Of a stretch of DNA of 64,000 nt, positions 43,675 to 52,342 are shown piece by piece. The first letter of the stretch is position 1. Each line of letters opens with the position of its first letter. Origin of the DNA: Arthrobacter sp. YD4 (GTDB taxonomy: Bacteria > Actinomycetota > Actinomycetes > Actinomycetales > Micrococcaceae); NCBI RefSeq assembly GCF_030410515.1, contig NZ_JAUHHD010000004.1, positions 248,001 through 312,000 on the forward strand. The letters are read 5' to 3'. The notes below the pieces were generated by a model. It was not told where the DNA came from. It ran no database searches and saw only the letters and a list, made by a program, of their open reading frames with translations. Both the position numbers and the translations under genes were made by a program.

Positions 43675-45015
43675 CTAGAGGATCGCCAGGTTGCGCTGCA
43701 GCTCGTAGGGCGTGACCTGGAGCCGGTAGTCCTGCCACTCGGCGCGCTTGTTGCGCAGGAAGTGTTCGAAGACCTGCTCGCCGAGGATCTGCGGCATCAG
43801 CTCCGAGTCCTCCATGGTCCGGATCGCGTCGTGCAGGCTGGCCGGCAGCGGGTCGTGGCCCATGGCGCGGCGCTCCGCGGAGCTCAGCGACCAGATGTCG
43901 TCCTCGGCCGCGGCCGGCAGTTGGTAACCCTCCTCGATGCCCTTCAGCCCGGCGCCCAGCAGCACGGCGTAGGCCAGGTAGGGGTTCGCGGCGGAGTCGA
44001 TGCCGCGGTATTCGATCCGCGCGGACTGGCCCTTGCCCGGCTTGTACAGCGGCACCCGGACCAGCGCGGAGCGGTTGTTGTGGCCCCAGCTGAGGTAGCT
44101 GGGCGCCTCTCCCCCGCCCCAGAGCCGCTTGTAGGAGTTCACGAACTGGTTGGTGACGGCGGTGAACTCGGGGGCGTGCTTGAGGATGCCGGCGATGAAC
44201 TGGCGTGCGGTCTCGGAGAGCTGGAACTCGGCCCCGGCCTCATAGAACGCGTTGGTGTCGCCCTCGAAGAGCGAGAAGTGGGTGTGCATGCCGGAGCCCG
44301 GGTGCGCCGTGAACGGCTTGGGCATGAAGGTGGCGTACGTGCCCTGCTGCAGCGCGACCTCCTTGATCACGGTGCGGAAGGTCATGATGTTGTCCGCGGT
44401 CTGCAGCGCATCGGCGTAGCGCAGGTCGATCTCGTTCTGCCCGGGGCCGGCCTCGTGGTGGCTGAACTCCACCGAGATGCCCACGGATTCAAGCATGGTC
44501 ACCGCGGTGCGGCGGAAGTCCTGGGCCACGCCGCCGGGGACGTGGTCGAAGTAACCGCCCTCGTCCACGGGAACCGGGGCGCCGTCCGGGCCGGGCTGCT
44601 GCGACTTGAGCAGGTAGAACTCGATCTCGGGGTGGGTGTAACAGGTGAAGCCCATGTCCGCGGCCTTGGCCAGGTTGCGCTTGAGGACGTTGCGCGGGTC
44701 CGCGGCGGACGGCTCGCCATCGGGGGTGAGGATGTCGCAGAACATCCGCGAGGTCGCCTCGGTCTCGCCGCGCCAGGGCAGGATCTGGAAGGTGGAGGGG
44801 TCCGGCTGGGCCAGCATGTCGGATTCGAACACGCGGGCCAGGCCCTCGATCGAGGAGCCGTCGAAGCCCAGGCCCTCCTCGAAGGCGCCCTCGACTTCGG
44901 CGGGCGCCAGCGCCACGGACTTGAGTGAGCCGACGACGTCGGTGAACCACAAACGCACGAAACGCACGTCGCGCTCCTCGATCGTCCGCAGGACAAACTC
45001 TTGCTGGCGGTCCAT
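43675..45015 (-). CDS. glnA2: Glutamine synthetase-like protein GlnA2
   Basis: A 446-residue member of the type I glutamine synthetase family. It has GFDGSSIEGLARV, 'THPEIEFYLLKS', 'SHHEAGPGQNEIDLRY', 'HPGSGMHTHFSLF', NRSALVRVP and RIEYRGIDSAANPY. At the adenylylation position it has Trp375 (DIWSLS), where GlnA1 has tyrosine, so GlnE cannot modify it there. Family members are glutamine synthetases or gamma-glutamylpolyamine synthetases; the sequence does not decide. The ATG at 45015 has AAAGAGG upstream, and the in-frame extension to 45093 lacks family sequence. It is the first gene of glnA2-glnE. Confidence 0.94.
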   Translation of the reverse strand: MDRQQEFVLRTIEERDVRFVRLWFTDVVGSLKSVALAPAEVEGAFEEGLGFDGSSIEGLARVFESDMLAQPDPSTFQILPWRGETEATSRMFCDILTPDGEPSAADPRNVLKRNLAKAADMGFTCYTHPEIEFYLLKSQQPGPDGAPVPVDEGGYFDHVPGGVAQDFRRTAVTMLESVGISVEFSHHEAGPGQNEIDLRYADALQTADNIMTFRTVIKEVALQQGTYATFMPKPFTAHPGSGMHTHFSLFEGDTNAFYEAGAEFQLSETARQFIAGILKHAPEFTAVTNQFVNSYKRLWGGGEAPSYLSWGHNNRSALVRVPLYKPGKGQSARIEYRGIDSAANPYLAYAVLLGAGLKGIEEGYQLPAAAEDDIWSLSSAERRAMGHDPLPASLHDAIRTMEDSELMPQILGEQVFEHFLRNKRAEWQDYRLQVTPYELQRNLAIL

Positions 45016-45142
45016 AGTGCCTCTTTCCGGGTCTTCGTCCGTGCCTCGGCGCGCCCAGGCCCATGGCCGGCGGCGGCGCCCGCAGCTGCTCACGGTTCAC
45101 TCTACTAATCATTACCGCCGATTGCTGGCCCGGCCCGGGCGC

Positions 45143-45158
45143 GTAACCCAGCGTTAAC
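45143..45158 (+). promoter_or_regulatory. Degenerate GlnR-like half-site upstream of glnA2
   Basis: GTAAC-CCAGCG-TTAAC matches the first GlnR arm but only three of five bases of the second. It lies 128 bp upstream of the glnA2 start and is much weaker than the glnA1 site. Confidence 0.25.
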
Positions 45159-45266
45159 ACAACACCCCGGTCCGGCCACCCGGGAGCGTCCCGGACGGCG
45201 CTCCGGACTGCCCGCCGAAGCAGGTCATGCCGGCCCCTCCGGTAGCTAGGACCCCCGGTATCGCAC

Positions 45267-45272
45267 TACGCT
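45267..45272 (+). promoter_or_regulatory. Candidate -10 hexamer of panB
   Basis: TACGCT ends 6 nt before the panB ATG at 45279; leaderless spacing, no Shine-Dalgarno. Confidence 0.4.
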
Positions 45273-45278
45273 CATTCC

Positions 45279-46172
45279 ATGGCCCCCAGCACCAGCCCCG
45301 ATTCCGGCATGTCCGCAGAACTTCCCGCCCCCTACGGCACCGGCCCCGCGCAGGCAGCGCCGCCCGCCGCGAAGCCCGCCGGCCGGATCCGCACGCACCA
45401 CCTGCGCCAGGCGAAGGAGAAGGGCGAACGCTTTGCCATGCTCACCGCCTACGACCAGTACAGCGCGGAGATTTTCGACGACGCCGGCATCGAGGTGCTG
45501 CTGGTCGGCGACTCGGCCTCCAACAACGTCTTCGGCAACGAGACCAGCCTGCCGGTGACCGTCGACGAGCTGCTCCCGCTGTGCCGGGCCGTGACCCGCT
45601 CCGCCCGCCGCGCGCTGGTGGTGGCGGACCTGCCGTTTGGCAGCTACGAGGTCTCCGCCGAGCAGGCCGTCGCCACCGGCGTGCGCTTCCTCAAGGAGGG
45701 ACTGGCGCACGCGGTCAAGATGGAAGGCGGGGCCTTTTACGCGGACACCGTGCGCGCCATGGTCCAGGCCGGCATCCCGGTCATGGCCCACATCGGCTTC
45801 ACACCGCAGAGCGAGCACGCCCTGGGCGGCTACCGGGTGCAGGGCCGGGGCGACGACGCCTCGCGCCTGATCGAGGATGCGGTGGCCCTGGCCGACGCCG
45901 GGGCGTTCTGCGTGCTGATGGAGATGGTCCCGGCCTCGACGGCGGCCGCCGTCGACGCCGCCCTCGATGTCCCCACCATCGGCATCGGGGCCGGCAACGC
46001 CACCACCGGCCAGGTGCTGGTCTGGCAGGACATGGCGGGGCTGCGCGGCGGGAAGATGGCTAAATTTGTCAAGCAGTACGCGGACCTCCGGACCACCCTG
46101 ACGGACGCCGCCCGCGCCTATGGCGACGACGTCCGTTCCGGGCAGTTCCCGGGCCCCGAGCATTCCTTTTAG
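45279..46172 (+). CDS. panB: 3-methyl-2-oxobutanoate hydroxymethyltransferase
   Basis: A 297-residue enzyme that transfers a hydroxymethyl group from methylene-tetrahydrofolate to 2-oxoisovalerate, making ketopantoate for coenzyme A. It has [18 protein letters not shown], '[14 protein letters not shown]' (metal Asp), '[11 protein letters not shown]', '[14 protein letters not shown]' and '[16 protein letters not shown]'. The first 40 residues are an Ala/Pro-rich lead not needed for the fold, so a later start cannot be excluded. The 263-bp gap to glnA2 holds both divergent promoters. Confidence 0.95.
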   Translation: MAPSTSPDSGMSAELPAPYGTGPAQAAPPAAKPAGRIRTHHLRQAKEKGERFAMLTAYDQYSAEIFDDAGIEVLLVGDSASNNVFGNETSLPVTVDELLPLCRAVTRSARRALVVADLPFGSYEVSAEQAVATGVRFLKEGLAHAVKMEGGAFYADTVRAMVQAGIPVMAHIGFTPQSEHALGGYRVQGRGDDASRLIEDAVALADAGAFCVLMEMVPASTAAAVDAALDVPTIGIGAGNATTGQVLVWQDMAGLRGGKMAKFVKQYADLRTTLTDAARAYGDDVRSGQFPGPEHSF

Positions 46173-46200
46173 GCGGGCTGCGCCCTAGGCTGACTGGGCC

Positions 46201-46761
46201 TTAGGAGGCGTCCTCGACCTTGATGGCGGAGACCTCGAACTCGAGGGTGATCTTGTCCGAGACCAGGACGCCGCCGGAGTCCAGGGCGGTGTTCCACTTC
46301 AGCCCGAAGTCCTGCCGATCGATCCGCCGCGATCCCTCGAAGCCGGCCCGGAGGTTACCCATGGGGTCCCGCTCGACGCCGATGAAGTCCAGCGGGATGG
46401 AGATCTCCTTGGTCACCCCGCGGATGGTCACGTCGCCGATGACGATGAAGTGGCCCTCGTCCACCTGGTCCACCCGGCTGCTCTTGAAGGTGATTTCCGG
46501 GTAGGTGGGGGCGTCGAAGAAGTCGTTGGTGCGCAGGTGCTGGTCCCGGTCCGCGTTGCGGGTGTCGATGCTCGCCACCTTGACGGTCAGTTCCACCGAG
46601 GAGCGTTCCGGGTTCACGGGATCGACGGTGATCACGCCGTCGAAGTCGTTGAAGGCCCCGCGGACCTTGGTGACCATTGCGTGCCGGGTGGAGAACCCGA
46701 TCCGCGTGTGGGTTGGGTCGAAGCGCCACTGTCCCGCGTATTCCGGAGAGAGTTCGGCCAT
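46201..46761 (-). CDS. YceI family lipid-binding-like protein
   Basis: A 186-residue YceI-domain protein. The fold is a long lipocalin-like beta barrel, shown by 'WRFDPTHTRIGFSTRHAMVT' at about 12-31, RNADRDQHLRTNDFFD in the middle and 'GNLRAGFEGSRRIDRQDFG' near the end. Family members bind isoprenoid-type lipids. There is no signal peptide at the ATG used, so this copy should be cytoplasmic. The start ATG 46761 has AGGAGG 8 nt upstream, deciding against a longer frame. It converges with panB across 28 bp. Confidence 0.92.
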   Translation of the reverse strand: MAELSPEYAGQWRFDPTHTRIGFSTRHAMVTKVRGAFNDFDGVITVDPVNPERSSVELTVKVASIDTRNADRDQHLRTNDFFDAPTYPEITFKSSRVDQVDEGHFIVIGDVTIRGVTKEISIPLDFIGVERDPMGNLRAGFEGSRRIDRQDFGLKWNTALDSGGVLVSDKITLEFEVSAIKVEDAS

Positions 46762-46883
46762 GATGAACCTCCTAGCGGTACCGGTCGTACCGGCACCCGG
46801 ATATGGATGGATGGTAATGCGAACGGTGTCCCGGCTCTGGCCGGAGCCGCCGACGGGCGCCGGAGCGCGCCCGGGGTGGCTGT

Positions 46884-47048
46884 TTAGTCGTCGTCGCCCT
46901 TGTCCCACGCCTCGTTGCGTGCCTTGACCTTCTCGAGGGCGTGTTCGGCTTCCTCGCGGGTCTTGTACGGGCCGATGAGCTGGCTCCAGTCCGACATCGC
47001 GTCCTCCTCGATCTCGTGGGTGTTGACGTTGTACCAATACTCGGCCAT
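46884..47048 (-). CDS. Short SPOR-like protein
   Basis: A 54-residue protein reading MAEYWYNVNTHEIEEDAM, then WSQLIGPYKTREEAEHALEK and a charged KARNEAWDKGDDD end. The aromatic strand followed by 'GPYKTREEAEHAL' is the core of a half SPOR-type fold; short proteins of this form are common in Arthrobacter and its relatives. The function is unknown; SPOR domains bind denuded peptidoglycan, but no signal peptide is present here. The ATG at 47048 has AAGGAG 6 nt upstream. It lies between yceI and map, divergent from map. Confidence 0.8.
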   Translation of the reverse strand: MAEYWYNVNTHEIEEDAMSDWSQLIGPYKTREEAEHALEKVKARNEAWDKGDDD

Positions 47049-47107
47049 CGGATCTCCTTCTGCACGTGCCGGGCGGCTGCATTTTTTTCGGCTTAGGCCA
47101 CTGCTTA

Positions 47108-47113
47108 TAGAAT
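47108..47113 (+). promoter_or_regulatory. -10 hexamer of map
   Basis: TAGAAT, within TTATAGAAT, ends 6 nt before the map ATG at 47120. No Shine-Dalgarno is present. Confidence 0.55.
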
Positions 47114-47119
47114 CAATCT

Positions 47120-47998
47120 ATGCCTTCCCTCACCTCGACTGCACCCATTGGCACCCTTGTCCCGGGCACGATCAGCCCGCAGCGTGCCGTGCCGGCGTCG
47201 ATTCCGCGTCCGGAGTACGTGGGGAAGCCCGCGCCGGCGAAATTCACCGGGTCCGAGGTGAAGTCCGCGGAGACCATCGAGAAGATCCGCGTTGCCTCGA
47301 AAATCGCCGCCCAGGCGATCGTCGAGGTGGGCAAGCACATCGAACCGGGCGTCACCACGGACGAACTGGACCGGGTGGGCCACGAGTTCCTCCTCGACCA
47401 CAAGGCCTACCCCTCCACGCTGGGCTACCGGGGCTTCCCGAAGTCGCTGTGTTCCTCGCTGAACGAGGTCATCTGCCACGGCATCCCGGACAGCACCGTG
47501 GTCCAGGACGGCGACATCCTGAACATCGACATCACCGCGTTCATCGGCGGCGTCCACGGCGACACCAACCACACCTTCCTGGTGGGCGACGTCGACGAGG
47601 AGTCCCGGCTGCTGGTGGAACGCACCGAGGAGTCGCTGCGCCGGGCCATCCGCGCGGTGGCCCCGGGACGGGAGATCAACGTGATCGGCCGGACCATCGC
47701 CTCCTACGCCAAGCGCTTCGGTTACGGCGTGGTACGCGACTTCACCGGCCACGGCGTGGGCGAGGCATTCCACACCGGCCTGATCATCCCGCACTATGAC
47801 GCCGCGCCCGCCTACAACACCGTGATCGAGCCGGGTATGGTCTTTACCATCGAACCCATGCTCACCCTCGGCACCATCGAGTGGGACATGTGGGCCGACG
47901 ACTGGACCGTGGTGACCCGCGACCGGAAACGCACCGCGCAGTTCGAACACACGCTGCTGGTGACCGACTCCGGCGCCGAGGTCCTCACCCTCCCCTGA
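47120..47998 (+). CDS. map: Type I methionyl aminopeptidase
   Basis: A 292-residue dinuclear-metal peptidase that removes the initiator methionine. It has the substrate histidine in VICHGIPD, the metal ligands Asp in [20 protein letters not shown], His in [11 protein letters not shown], Glu in [11 protein letters not shown] and Glu in QFEHTLLV. The N-terminal 45 residues carry the PxxP-like '[13 protein letters not shown]' linker found in actinobacterial class Ic enzymes, which may contact the ribosome. The ATG at 47120 is 6 nt after TAGAAT. ppgK follows on the same strand. Confidence 0.96.
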   Translation: MPSLTSTAPIGTLVPGTISPQRAVPASIPRPEYVGKPAPAKFTGSEVKSAETIEKIRVASKIAAQAIVEVGKHIEPGVTTDELDRVGHEFLLDHKAYPSTLGYRGFPKSLCSSLNEVICHGIPDSTVVQDGDILNIDITAFIGGVHGDTNHTFLVGDVDEESRLLVERTEESLRRAIRAVAPGREINVIGRTIASYAKRFGYGVVRDFTGHGVGEAFHTGLIIPHYDAAPAYNTVIEPGMVFTIEPMLTLGTIEWDMWADDWTVVTRDRKRTAQFEHTLLVTDSGAEVLTLP

Positions 47999-48082
47999 CC
48001 CGCAGTCCCCGCACCACCTTTTCAGCACGAGCCGCGCAGCGCGCGTCCCCAGCCCCTGCCCCCAGCCACGAACGGACACACA

Positions 48083-48886
48083 TTGGCCAAGAAAGACGAC
48101 AAGTCGAAGAAGAACGCCCCGCTGATCGGCATTGATATCGGCGGCACCGGTATCAAGGGCGGCATCGTCGACTTGAAGAGGGGCAAGCTGGTGGGCGACC
48201 GGCTCCGGGTTCCGACCCCGCAGCCCTCGACGCCGGAGGCGGTGGCCGACGTCGTCGCCCAGGTGGTGGCCGAGCTGTCCAAGCGCTCCGACGCCCCGGA
48301 GGCCGACAGCCCCGTCGGCGTGACCTTCCCGGGCATCATCCAGCACGGCGTGGTCCACTCCGCCGCCAACGTCGACCACGCGTGGCTGAACCTGGACATC
48401 GACGCGCTGCTCACCGCCAAGCTGGGGCGCCCGGTGGAGGTCATCAACGACGCCGACGCCGCCGGCCTCGCCGAGGCCCGCTACGGTGCCGGCAAGGGCG
48501 TCGACGGCACCGTCCTGGTGATCACCCTGGGCACCGGCATCGGCTCCGCGTTCATCTTCAACGGCAAGCTGGTCCCCAACGCCGAGCTCGGCCACCTGGA
48601 GATCGACGGCTTCGACGCCGAGAGCAAGGCCTCCGCCGTCGCCCGCGAACGCGACGGCTTGAGCTGGACCGAATACAGCGTTCTGCTGCAGCGCTACTTC
48701 TCGCACGTGGAGTTCCTCTTCTCCCCCGAGCTGTTCATCGTCGGCGGCGGCATCTCCAAGCGCGCGGACGAGTACCTGCCGCACATGTCGCTGCGGACCC
48801 CGATCGTTCCCGCCGAGCTGAAGAACGACGCCGGCATCGTGGGCGCGGCCATCGAGGTGGCGCTGACGCACAAGCTGGCCAAGTAG
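48083..48886 (+). CDS. ppgK: Polyphosphate glucokinase
   Basis: A 267-residue ROK-fold kinase that phosphorylates glucose with polyphosphate or ATP, typical of actinobacteria. The phosphate loop is IGIDIGGTGIKGGIVDL (about 15-31). The catalytic and sugar residues lie in INDADAAGLAEARYG and 'LVITLGTGIGSAFI', with GHLEIDG and 'ELFIVGGGISK' after. The start is TTG at 48083; the next in-frame starts would cut into the fold. It sits 84 bp after map and is followed by a strong terminator. Confidence 0.94.
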   Translation: MAKKDDKSKKNAPLIGIDIGGTGIKGGIVDLKRGKLVGDRLRVPTPQPSTPEAVADVVAQVVAELSKRSDAPEADSPVGVTFPGIIQHGVVHSAANVDHAWLNLDIDALLTAKLGRPVEVINDADAAGLAEARYGAGKGVDGTVLVITLGTGIGSAFIFNGKLVPNAELGHLEIDGFDAESKASAVARERDGLSWTEYSVLLQRYFSHVEFLFSPELFIVGGGISKRADEYLPHMSLRTPIVPAELKNDAGIVGAAIEVALTHKLAK

Positions 48887-48929
48887 CCCGCTACTCTGCT
48901 CAGGCAGTAAGACCCGCGCCAGAAACAAA

Positions 48930-48974
48930 GAACCGGCCCGCAGTTGTCCAACTGCGGGCCGGTTCTTCTTTTTC
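48930..48974 (+). terminator. Strong intrinsic terminator after ppgK
   Basis: A perfect 16-bp stem GAACCGGCCCGCAGTT / AACTGCGGGCCGGTTC around GTCC, followed by TTCTTTTTC. It is the best terminator in the window. Confidence 0.93.
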
Positions 48975-49043
48975 GGATCTCACTGTGGAGCCGGTGGTGG
49001 CTGCGGCTTCCCCTCCGTTGCCACCACCGGAGTCTGTGGGTGC

Positions 49044-49550
49044 CTAGAGCGGGCTCTTCTGGACCGGTTTTCCGTCGAGGCCCTGACCCTCCAACCCCTT
49101 CGTCTCCGCCTCGTGGCGGAGCAGGGCGATGGCGGACTCAAAGTCCTCGAGGGATTCGAATGCCTGATAGACGCTGGCGAACCGCAGGTAGGCGACCTCG
49201 TCGAGGCGCTGCAGCGGGTTCAGGATGGCCAGGCCCACCTCGTGGGCCTCGATCTCGGCGGCGCCGGCGGCGCGGATGGTCTCCTCGACCTCCTGTGCCA
49301 ACATGGCGAGGTCGTCCTCGGTCACCGGCCGACCCTGGCAGGCCTTGCGGACACCATTGATGACCTTGCTCCGGCTGAACGGCTCGCCCACGCCGGACCG
49401 CTTGATGACGGTGAGGCTGGTGGTTTCCACGGTGGTGAAGCGGCGGCCGCACTCGGGGCACTGGCGGCGGCGGCGGATGGCCGAGCCGTCGTCGGCGATG
49501 CGGCTGTCCACCACGCGGGAGTCAGGATTACGGCAGAACGGGCAATACAC
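49044..49550 (-). CDS. nrdR: Transcriptional repressor NrdR
   Basis: A 168-residue regulator of ribonucleotide reductase genes. The zinc ribbon uses Cys3, Cys6, Cys31 and Cys34 (CPFC, CPEC). The ATP-cone follows with '[20 protein letters not shown]' (about 48-67) and [24 protein letters not shown]. It senses ATP/dATP and binds NrdR boxes. The start is GTG at 49550 with AGGAAAGGAAGAG upstream. It lies 101 bp after hisD on the same strand. No NrdR box is visible in the window, so its targets lie elsewhere. Confidence 0.96.
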   Translation of the reverse strand: MYCPFCRNPDSRVVDSRIADDGSAIRRRRQCPECGRRFTTVETTSLTVIKRSGVGEPFSRSKVINGVRKACQGRPVTEDDLAMLAQEVEETIRAAGAAEIEAHEVGLAILNPLQRLDEVAYLRFASVYQAFESLEDFESAIALLRHEAETKGLEGQGLDGKPVQKSPL

Positions 49551-49651
49551 GTCTCTTCCTTTCCTGCCGCAACTCCGGAAGGAAGCACCGCTGGCGGGGC
49601 TTCCGGATTCAGTCTACGACTAGATCTGGGCGAATAACAAGCCTGTAATTA

Positions 49652-51061
49652 CTACATGTTGTGGTTGGCGAACCGAGCGGTCACGGCCTCGCCGTGCGCC
49701 GGCAGGTCCTCGGCCACCGAAAGGCTGACGATGTGCCGGCTGACGACCTCCAGCGCGGCCCGGTCGTAGTTGATGACCTGGATGGCGCGCAGGAAGGTGG
49801 TGACGTTCAAGCCCGAGGAGAAGGCCGCGGTGCCGCTTGTGGGCAGCACGTGGTTGGACCCGGCGCAGTAGTCGCCCAGGCTGACCGGGCTGTAGTCGCC
49901 CACGAAGATGGCGCCGGCGTTGCGGATCCGGGCGGCGACGGCGGCGGCATCCGAGGTCATGATTTCCAAGTGCTCGGCGGCGTAGGCGTCGCAGGCGGCG
50001 ATTCCCTGCTCCAGGTCCTCGACCAGGACGACGCCGGACTGCGGGCCGGAGAGGGCTTCCCGGACGCGGGCGCTGTGCTTGGTGGCGGCGGCCTGGGTGT
50101 CGAGCTCCCGGCGCACGGCCGCGGCGAGATCCTCGGAGTCGGTGATGAGGACCGAGGCGGCCTTGGGGTCGTGCTCGGCCTGGCTGATCAGGTCCGCGGC
50201 CACGAGCCCGGGGCGGGCGGTGGCGTCGGCCAGAATCGCGATTTCGGTGGTGCCGGCCTCCGAGTCGATCCCGACGGCGCCCTTGACCAGGCGCTTGGCG
50301 GTGGCCACGAAGATGTTCCCCGGGCCGGTGACGACGTCCACCGGGTCGATGCCGGGCAGGGCGGTGTCGGAAGCGTCCGCCGGCGAGGCGTCCGCGGGAA
50401 CGCCGTAGGCGAAGGCGGCGATGGCCTGCGCCCCGCCGATCCCGTAGACCTCATCGATGCCCAGCAGCGCGGCGGCGGCGAGGATGGTGGGGTGCGGCAG
50501 GCCGCCGAAGTCCTTCTGCGGCGGCGACGCCAGCGCGATCGAGGGCACGCCCGCGGCCAGCGCCGGGACCACGTTCATGATCACCGACGAGGGGTAGACC
50601 GCCAGGCCGCCGGGAACGTAGAGGCCCACGCGGGAGACCGGCACCCAGTTCTGGCTGACCACCGCGCCGTCGCCCAGTGCGACGTCGGTGTTGGCCGGGC
50701 GCTGGGCATCGGCGAAGAGCCGGGCGCGGCGGATGGATTCCTCCAGCGCGGCGCGCACCTCCGGGTCCAGGCCGTCCAGCGCGGACTGCAGTGCCTCTGC
50801 CGGCACCCTGGGGTGGGACTGCTCGACGCCGTCGAACCGCCGGGCGAGGTCGCTCAGCGCGGCGAGGCCGCGGGCGCGGACGTCGGCGATGATCTCCTGG
50901 ACCTTGCCCTCGGCGTCGGCCACGGTGCCGTGCTGGGCACGCGGGACGGCGGCGCGGAGGCCGGCGAGGCTCAGCTGCCGGCCGCGGACGTCCACGGTCC
51001 GGAAATCGAGGCCGGTGGAGGCGGGTACCAGGGACGCGGGGCGGTCGGCAGAGGAAGTCAC
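49652..51061 (-). CDS. hisD: Histidinol dehydrogenase
   Basis: A 469-residue zinc enzyme that oxidises L-histidinol to histidine in two NAD+ steps. It has '[20 protein letters not shown]', '[14 protein letters not shown]' (NAD binding), EAGTTEIAI, the zinc ligands in '[17 protein letters not shown]', and '[19 protein letters not shown]'. The length is slightly above the usual 430 because of a 30-residue N-terminal lead. The start is GTG at 51061, without a well-placed Shine-Dalgarno; TAAAAT lies 6 nt upstream but overlaps the stop codon of the preceding gene, so either a leaderless message or read-through from that gene is possible. Confidence 0.95.
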   Translation of the reverse strand: MTSSADRPASLVPASTGLDFRTVDVRGRQLSLAGLRAAVPRAQHGTVADAEGKVQEIIADVRARGLAALSDLARRFDGVEQSHPRVPAEALQSALDGLDPEVRAALEESIRRARLFADAQRPANTDVALGDGAVVSQNWVPVSRVGLYVPGGLAVYPSSVIMNVVPALAAGVPSIALASPPQKDFGGLPHPTILAAAALLGIDEVYGIGGAQAIAAFAYGVPADASPADASDTALPGIDPVDVVTGPGNIFVATAKRLVKGAVGIDSEAGTTEIAILADATARPGLVAADLISQAEHDPKAASVLITDSEDLAAAVRRELDTQAAATKHSARVREALSGPQSGVVLVEDLEQGIAACDAYAAEHLEIMTSDAAAVAARIRNAGAIFVGDYSPVSLGDYCAGSNHVLPTSGTAAFSSGLNVTTFLRAIQVINYDRAALEVVSRHIVSLSVAEDLPAHGEAVTARFANHNM

Positions 51062-51067
51062 CCGCCT

Positions 51068-51073
51068 ATTTTA
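51068..51073 (-). promoter_or_regulatory. Possible -10 hexamer of hisD
   Basis: TAAAAT, 6 nt before the hisD GTG. Its TAA is also the stop codon of the upstream gene, so the resemblance may be accidental. Confidence 0.3.
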
Positions 51074-51679
51074 CGGCTCCTGGTCAGGGTGGCCGAACAG
51101 GGAGGCGACGAAGATGGACAGCGCGGTGGCCGCGGGCCAGACCAGCAGCACGGCGTAGGCCCGCAGCGAGAAGGCGATGCTGGCACTGGCGGAGGTGTCC
51201 CCGGCCGGGGTGAAGACCGCGCCGGCCAGGACGCCGGTCCCCCACGCCAGGAGCGCCCCGACGGCGCCCGCGGCGACGGCGCCGATGACGGTCAGCGGCG
51301 GGAGGCTGGCCGGCTTACTGCCGGCGGCCAGGATCCCGCCGACGCAGCCGGCCGCCAGGTACAGCCCGGCCAGGACCAGGTCCCGGGGCAGCCAGGTGGA
51401 GGGGTTGCTGCCGCTGGCCAGCGCCGGGTCGCGGCTGATCAGGTTCAGGCCGGTGGGTGCCAGGGCCCACCAGAGCAGTCCGACCGGGATCCCGGCCAGG
51501 GCGATGACCAGCAGCCCGCGCCACGGCGCCCTCCGGTGCCTGGACGCGGGGACGCCGGTGTCGGCGCCGTTGCCCCATCCTGTCCCGCCGGTGCCGGCGG
51601 TATCCCCGGGCGTGCCGCCGGTGGGCGCGGCGCCGGAGCCGTGGGGGTCGACGGGCGGGTGCACCGCGGGTTGTGTCAT
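51071..51679 (-). CDS. Hypothetical integral membrane protein
   Basis: A 202-residue protein. The first 50 residues are hydrophilic and rich in Gly, Pro and Thr, then RHRRAPWRG, then four membrane segments (about 53-72, 100-120, 128-150 and 165-190). The pattern resembles DUF2567-type actinobacterial membrane proteins, but I cannot assign a family with confidence. It lies 9 bp upstream of hisD on the same strand, which may be chance or an operon. The ATG at 51679 is preceded by TAAGGT 7 nt upstream and no Shine-Dalgarno. Confidence 0.75.
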   Translation of the reverse strand: MTQPAVHPPVDPHGSGAAPTGGTPGDTAGTGGTGWGNGADTGVPASRHRRAPWRGLLVIALAGIPVGLLWWALAPTGLNLISRDPALASGSNPSTWLPRDLVLAGLYLAAGCVGGILAAGSKPASLPPLTVIGAVAAGAVGALLAWGTGVLAGAVFTPAGDTSASASIAFSLRAYAVLLVWPAATALSIFVASLFGHPDQEP

Positions 51680-51686
51680 GCAACAA

Positions 51687-51692
51687 ACCTTA
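51687..51692 (-). promoter_or_regulatory. Candidate -10 hexamer of the membrane protein before hisD
   Basis: TAAGGT on the minus strand ends 7 nt before the ATG at 51679. Confidence 0.4.
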
Positions 51693-51837
51693 ACCCAGGA
51701 TTCCGCGCCCCCGGCACGCCGGCCGGGCCAGGATGACGCCGCGCGGCGCCCCGCGACCGGCCGAATACCGCCGTCGGGCGTTGCGGGAATACGCTGGCAC
51801 CAGCAACAGCCGCACCACAGCAGGGAGATGGACCACC

Positions 51838-52338
51838 GTGTCGTCAGCCGAAGAGCCCTTCGAGGGAACGTTCAAGGAAATGTTCCGCCGGCACGCCGCG
51901 GGCGTCGCCATCATCACCGCGAGCTACAACGGGGCTCCCTACGGGTTCACGGCCACCTCGGTGGCGTCGCTGTCGGCCAAGCCGCCCCGGTTCACCTTCA
52001 ACATGGCCCGGACGTCCAGTTCCTGGCCCGCCGTCGCCAACTCCAGCTACATCGGCGTGCACATGCTGGGCTTGGAGAACCAGACCCTGGCCGACCGCTT
52101 CGCCCGCGGCCGGGACCGCTTCGAGGGCGACCACTGGGAGGAGGGACCGCACGGGGTCCCGGTCCTCAAGGACGTCTCCGGCTGGCTGATCGGAAAGATC
52201 CAGATGCGGCTCTCCTTCGAGAACAACGCGGTCGTGGTCGTCGAAGTGGTCGACGGCGCGGTCGGCGGAGCCTCCGTGCCGCTGCTCTACCACGGCGGCG
52301 CCTACTCCCAGCCGGTGCCGCTGGACTACGAGATCTGA
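51838..52338 (+). CDS. Flavin reductase family protein
   Basis: A 166-residue FMN-binding split-barrel protein of the flavin reductase type. Key stretches are FRRHAAGVAIITASYNGAPY, 'GFTATSVASLSAKPPRFTF' (flavin-binding T-S and serine/proline region) and HMLGLENQTLADRFARG. It would reduce flavin with NAD(P)H for a partner monooxygenase or act on its own substrate; no partner is nearby. The start is GTG at 51838 with CAGGGAGA upstream, which rules out the longer frame. It converges on dnaE with only 4 bp between the stop codons. Confidence 0.9.
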   Translation: MSSAEEPFEGTFKEMFRRHAAGVAIITASYNGAPYGFTATSVASLSAKPPRFTFNMARTSSSWPAVANSSYIGVHMLGLENQTLADRFARGRDRFEGDHWEEGPHGVPVLKDVSGWLIGKIQMRLSFENNAVVVVEVVDGAVGGASVPLLYHGGAYSQPVPLDYEI

Positions 52339-52342
52339 GCCC

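Noticed and set aside
49661..51736. 691-residue plus-strand frame opposite hisD
   Set aside because: It is a compositional shadow: R/G/D/Q-rich product, no ribosome site, and it spans two well-supported minus-strand genes.
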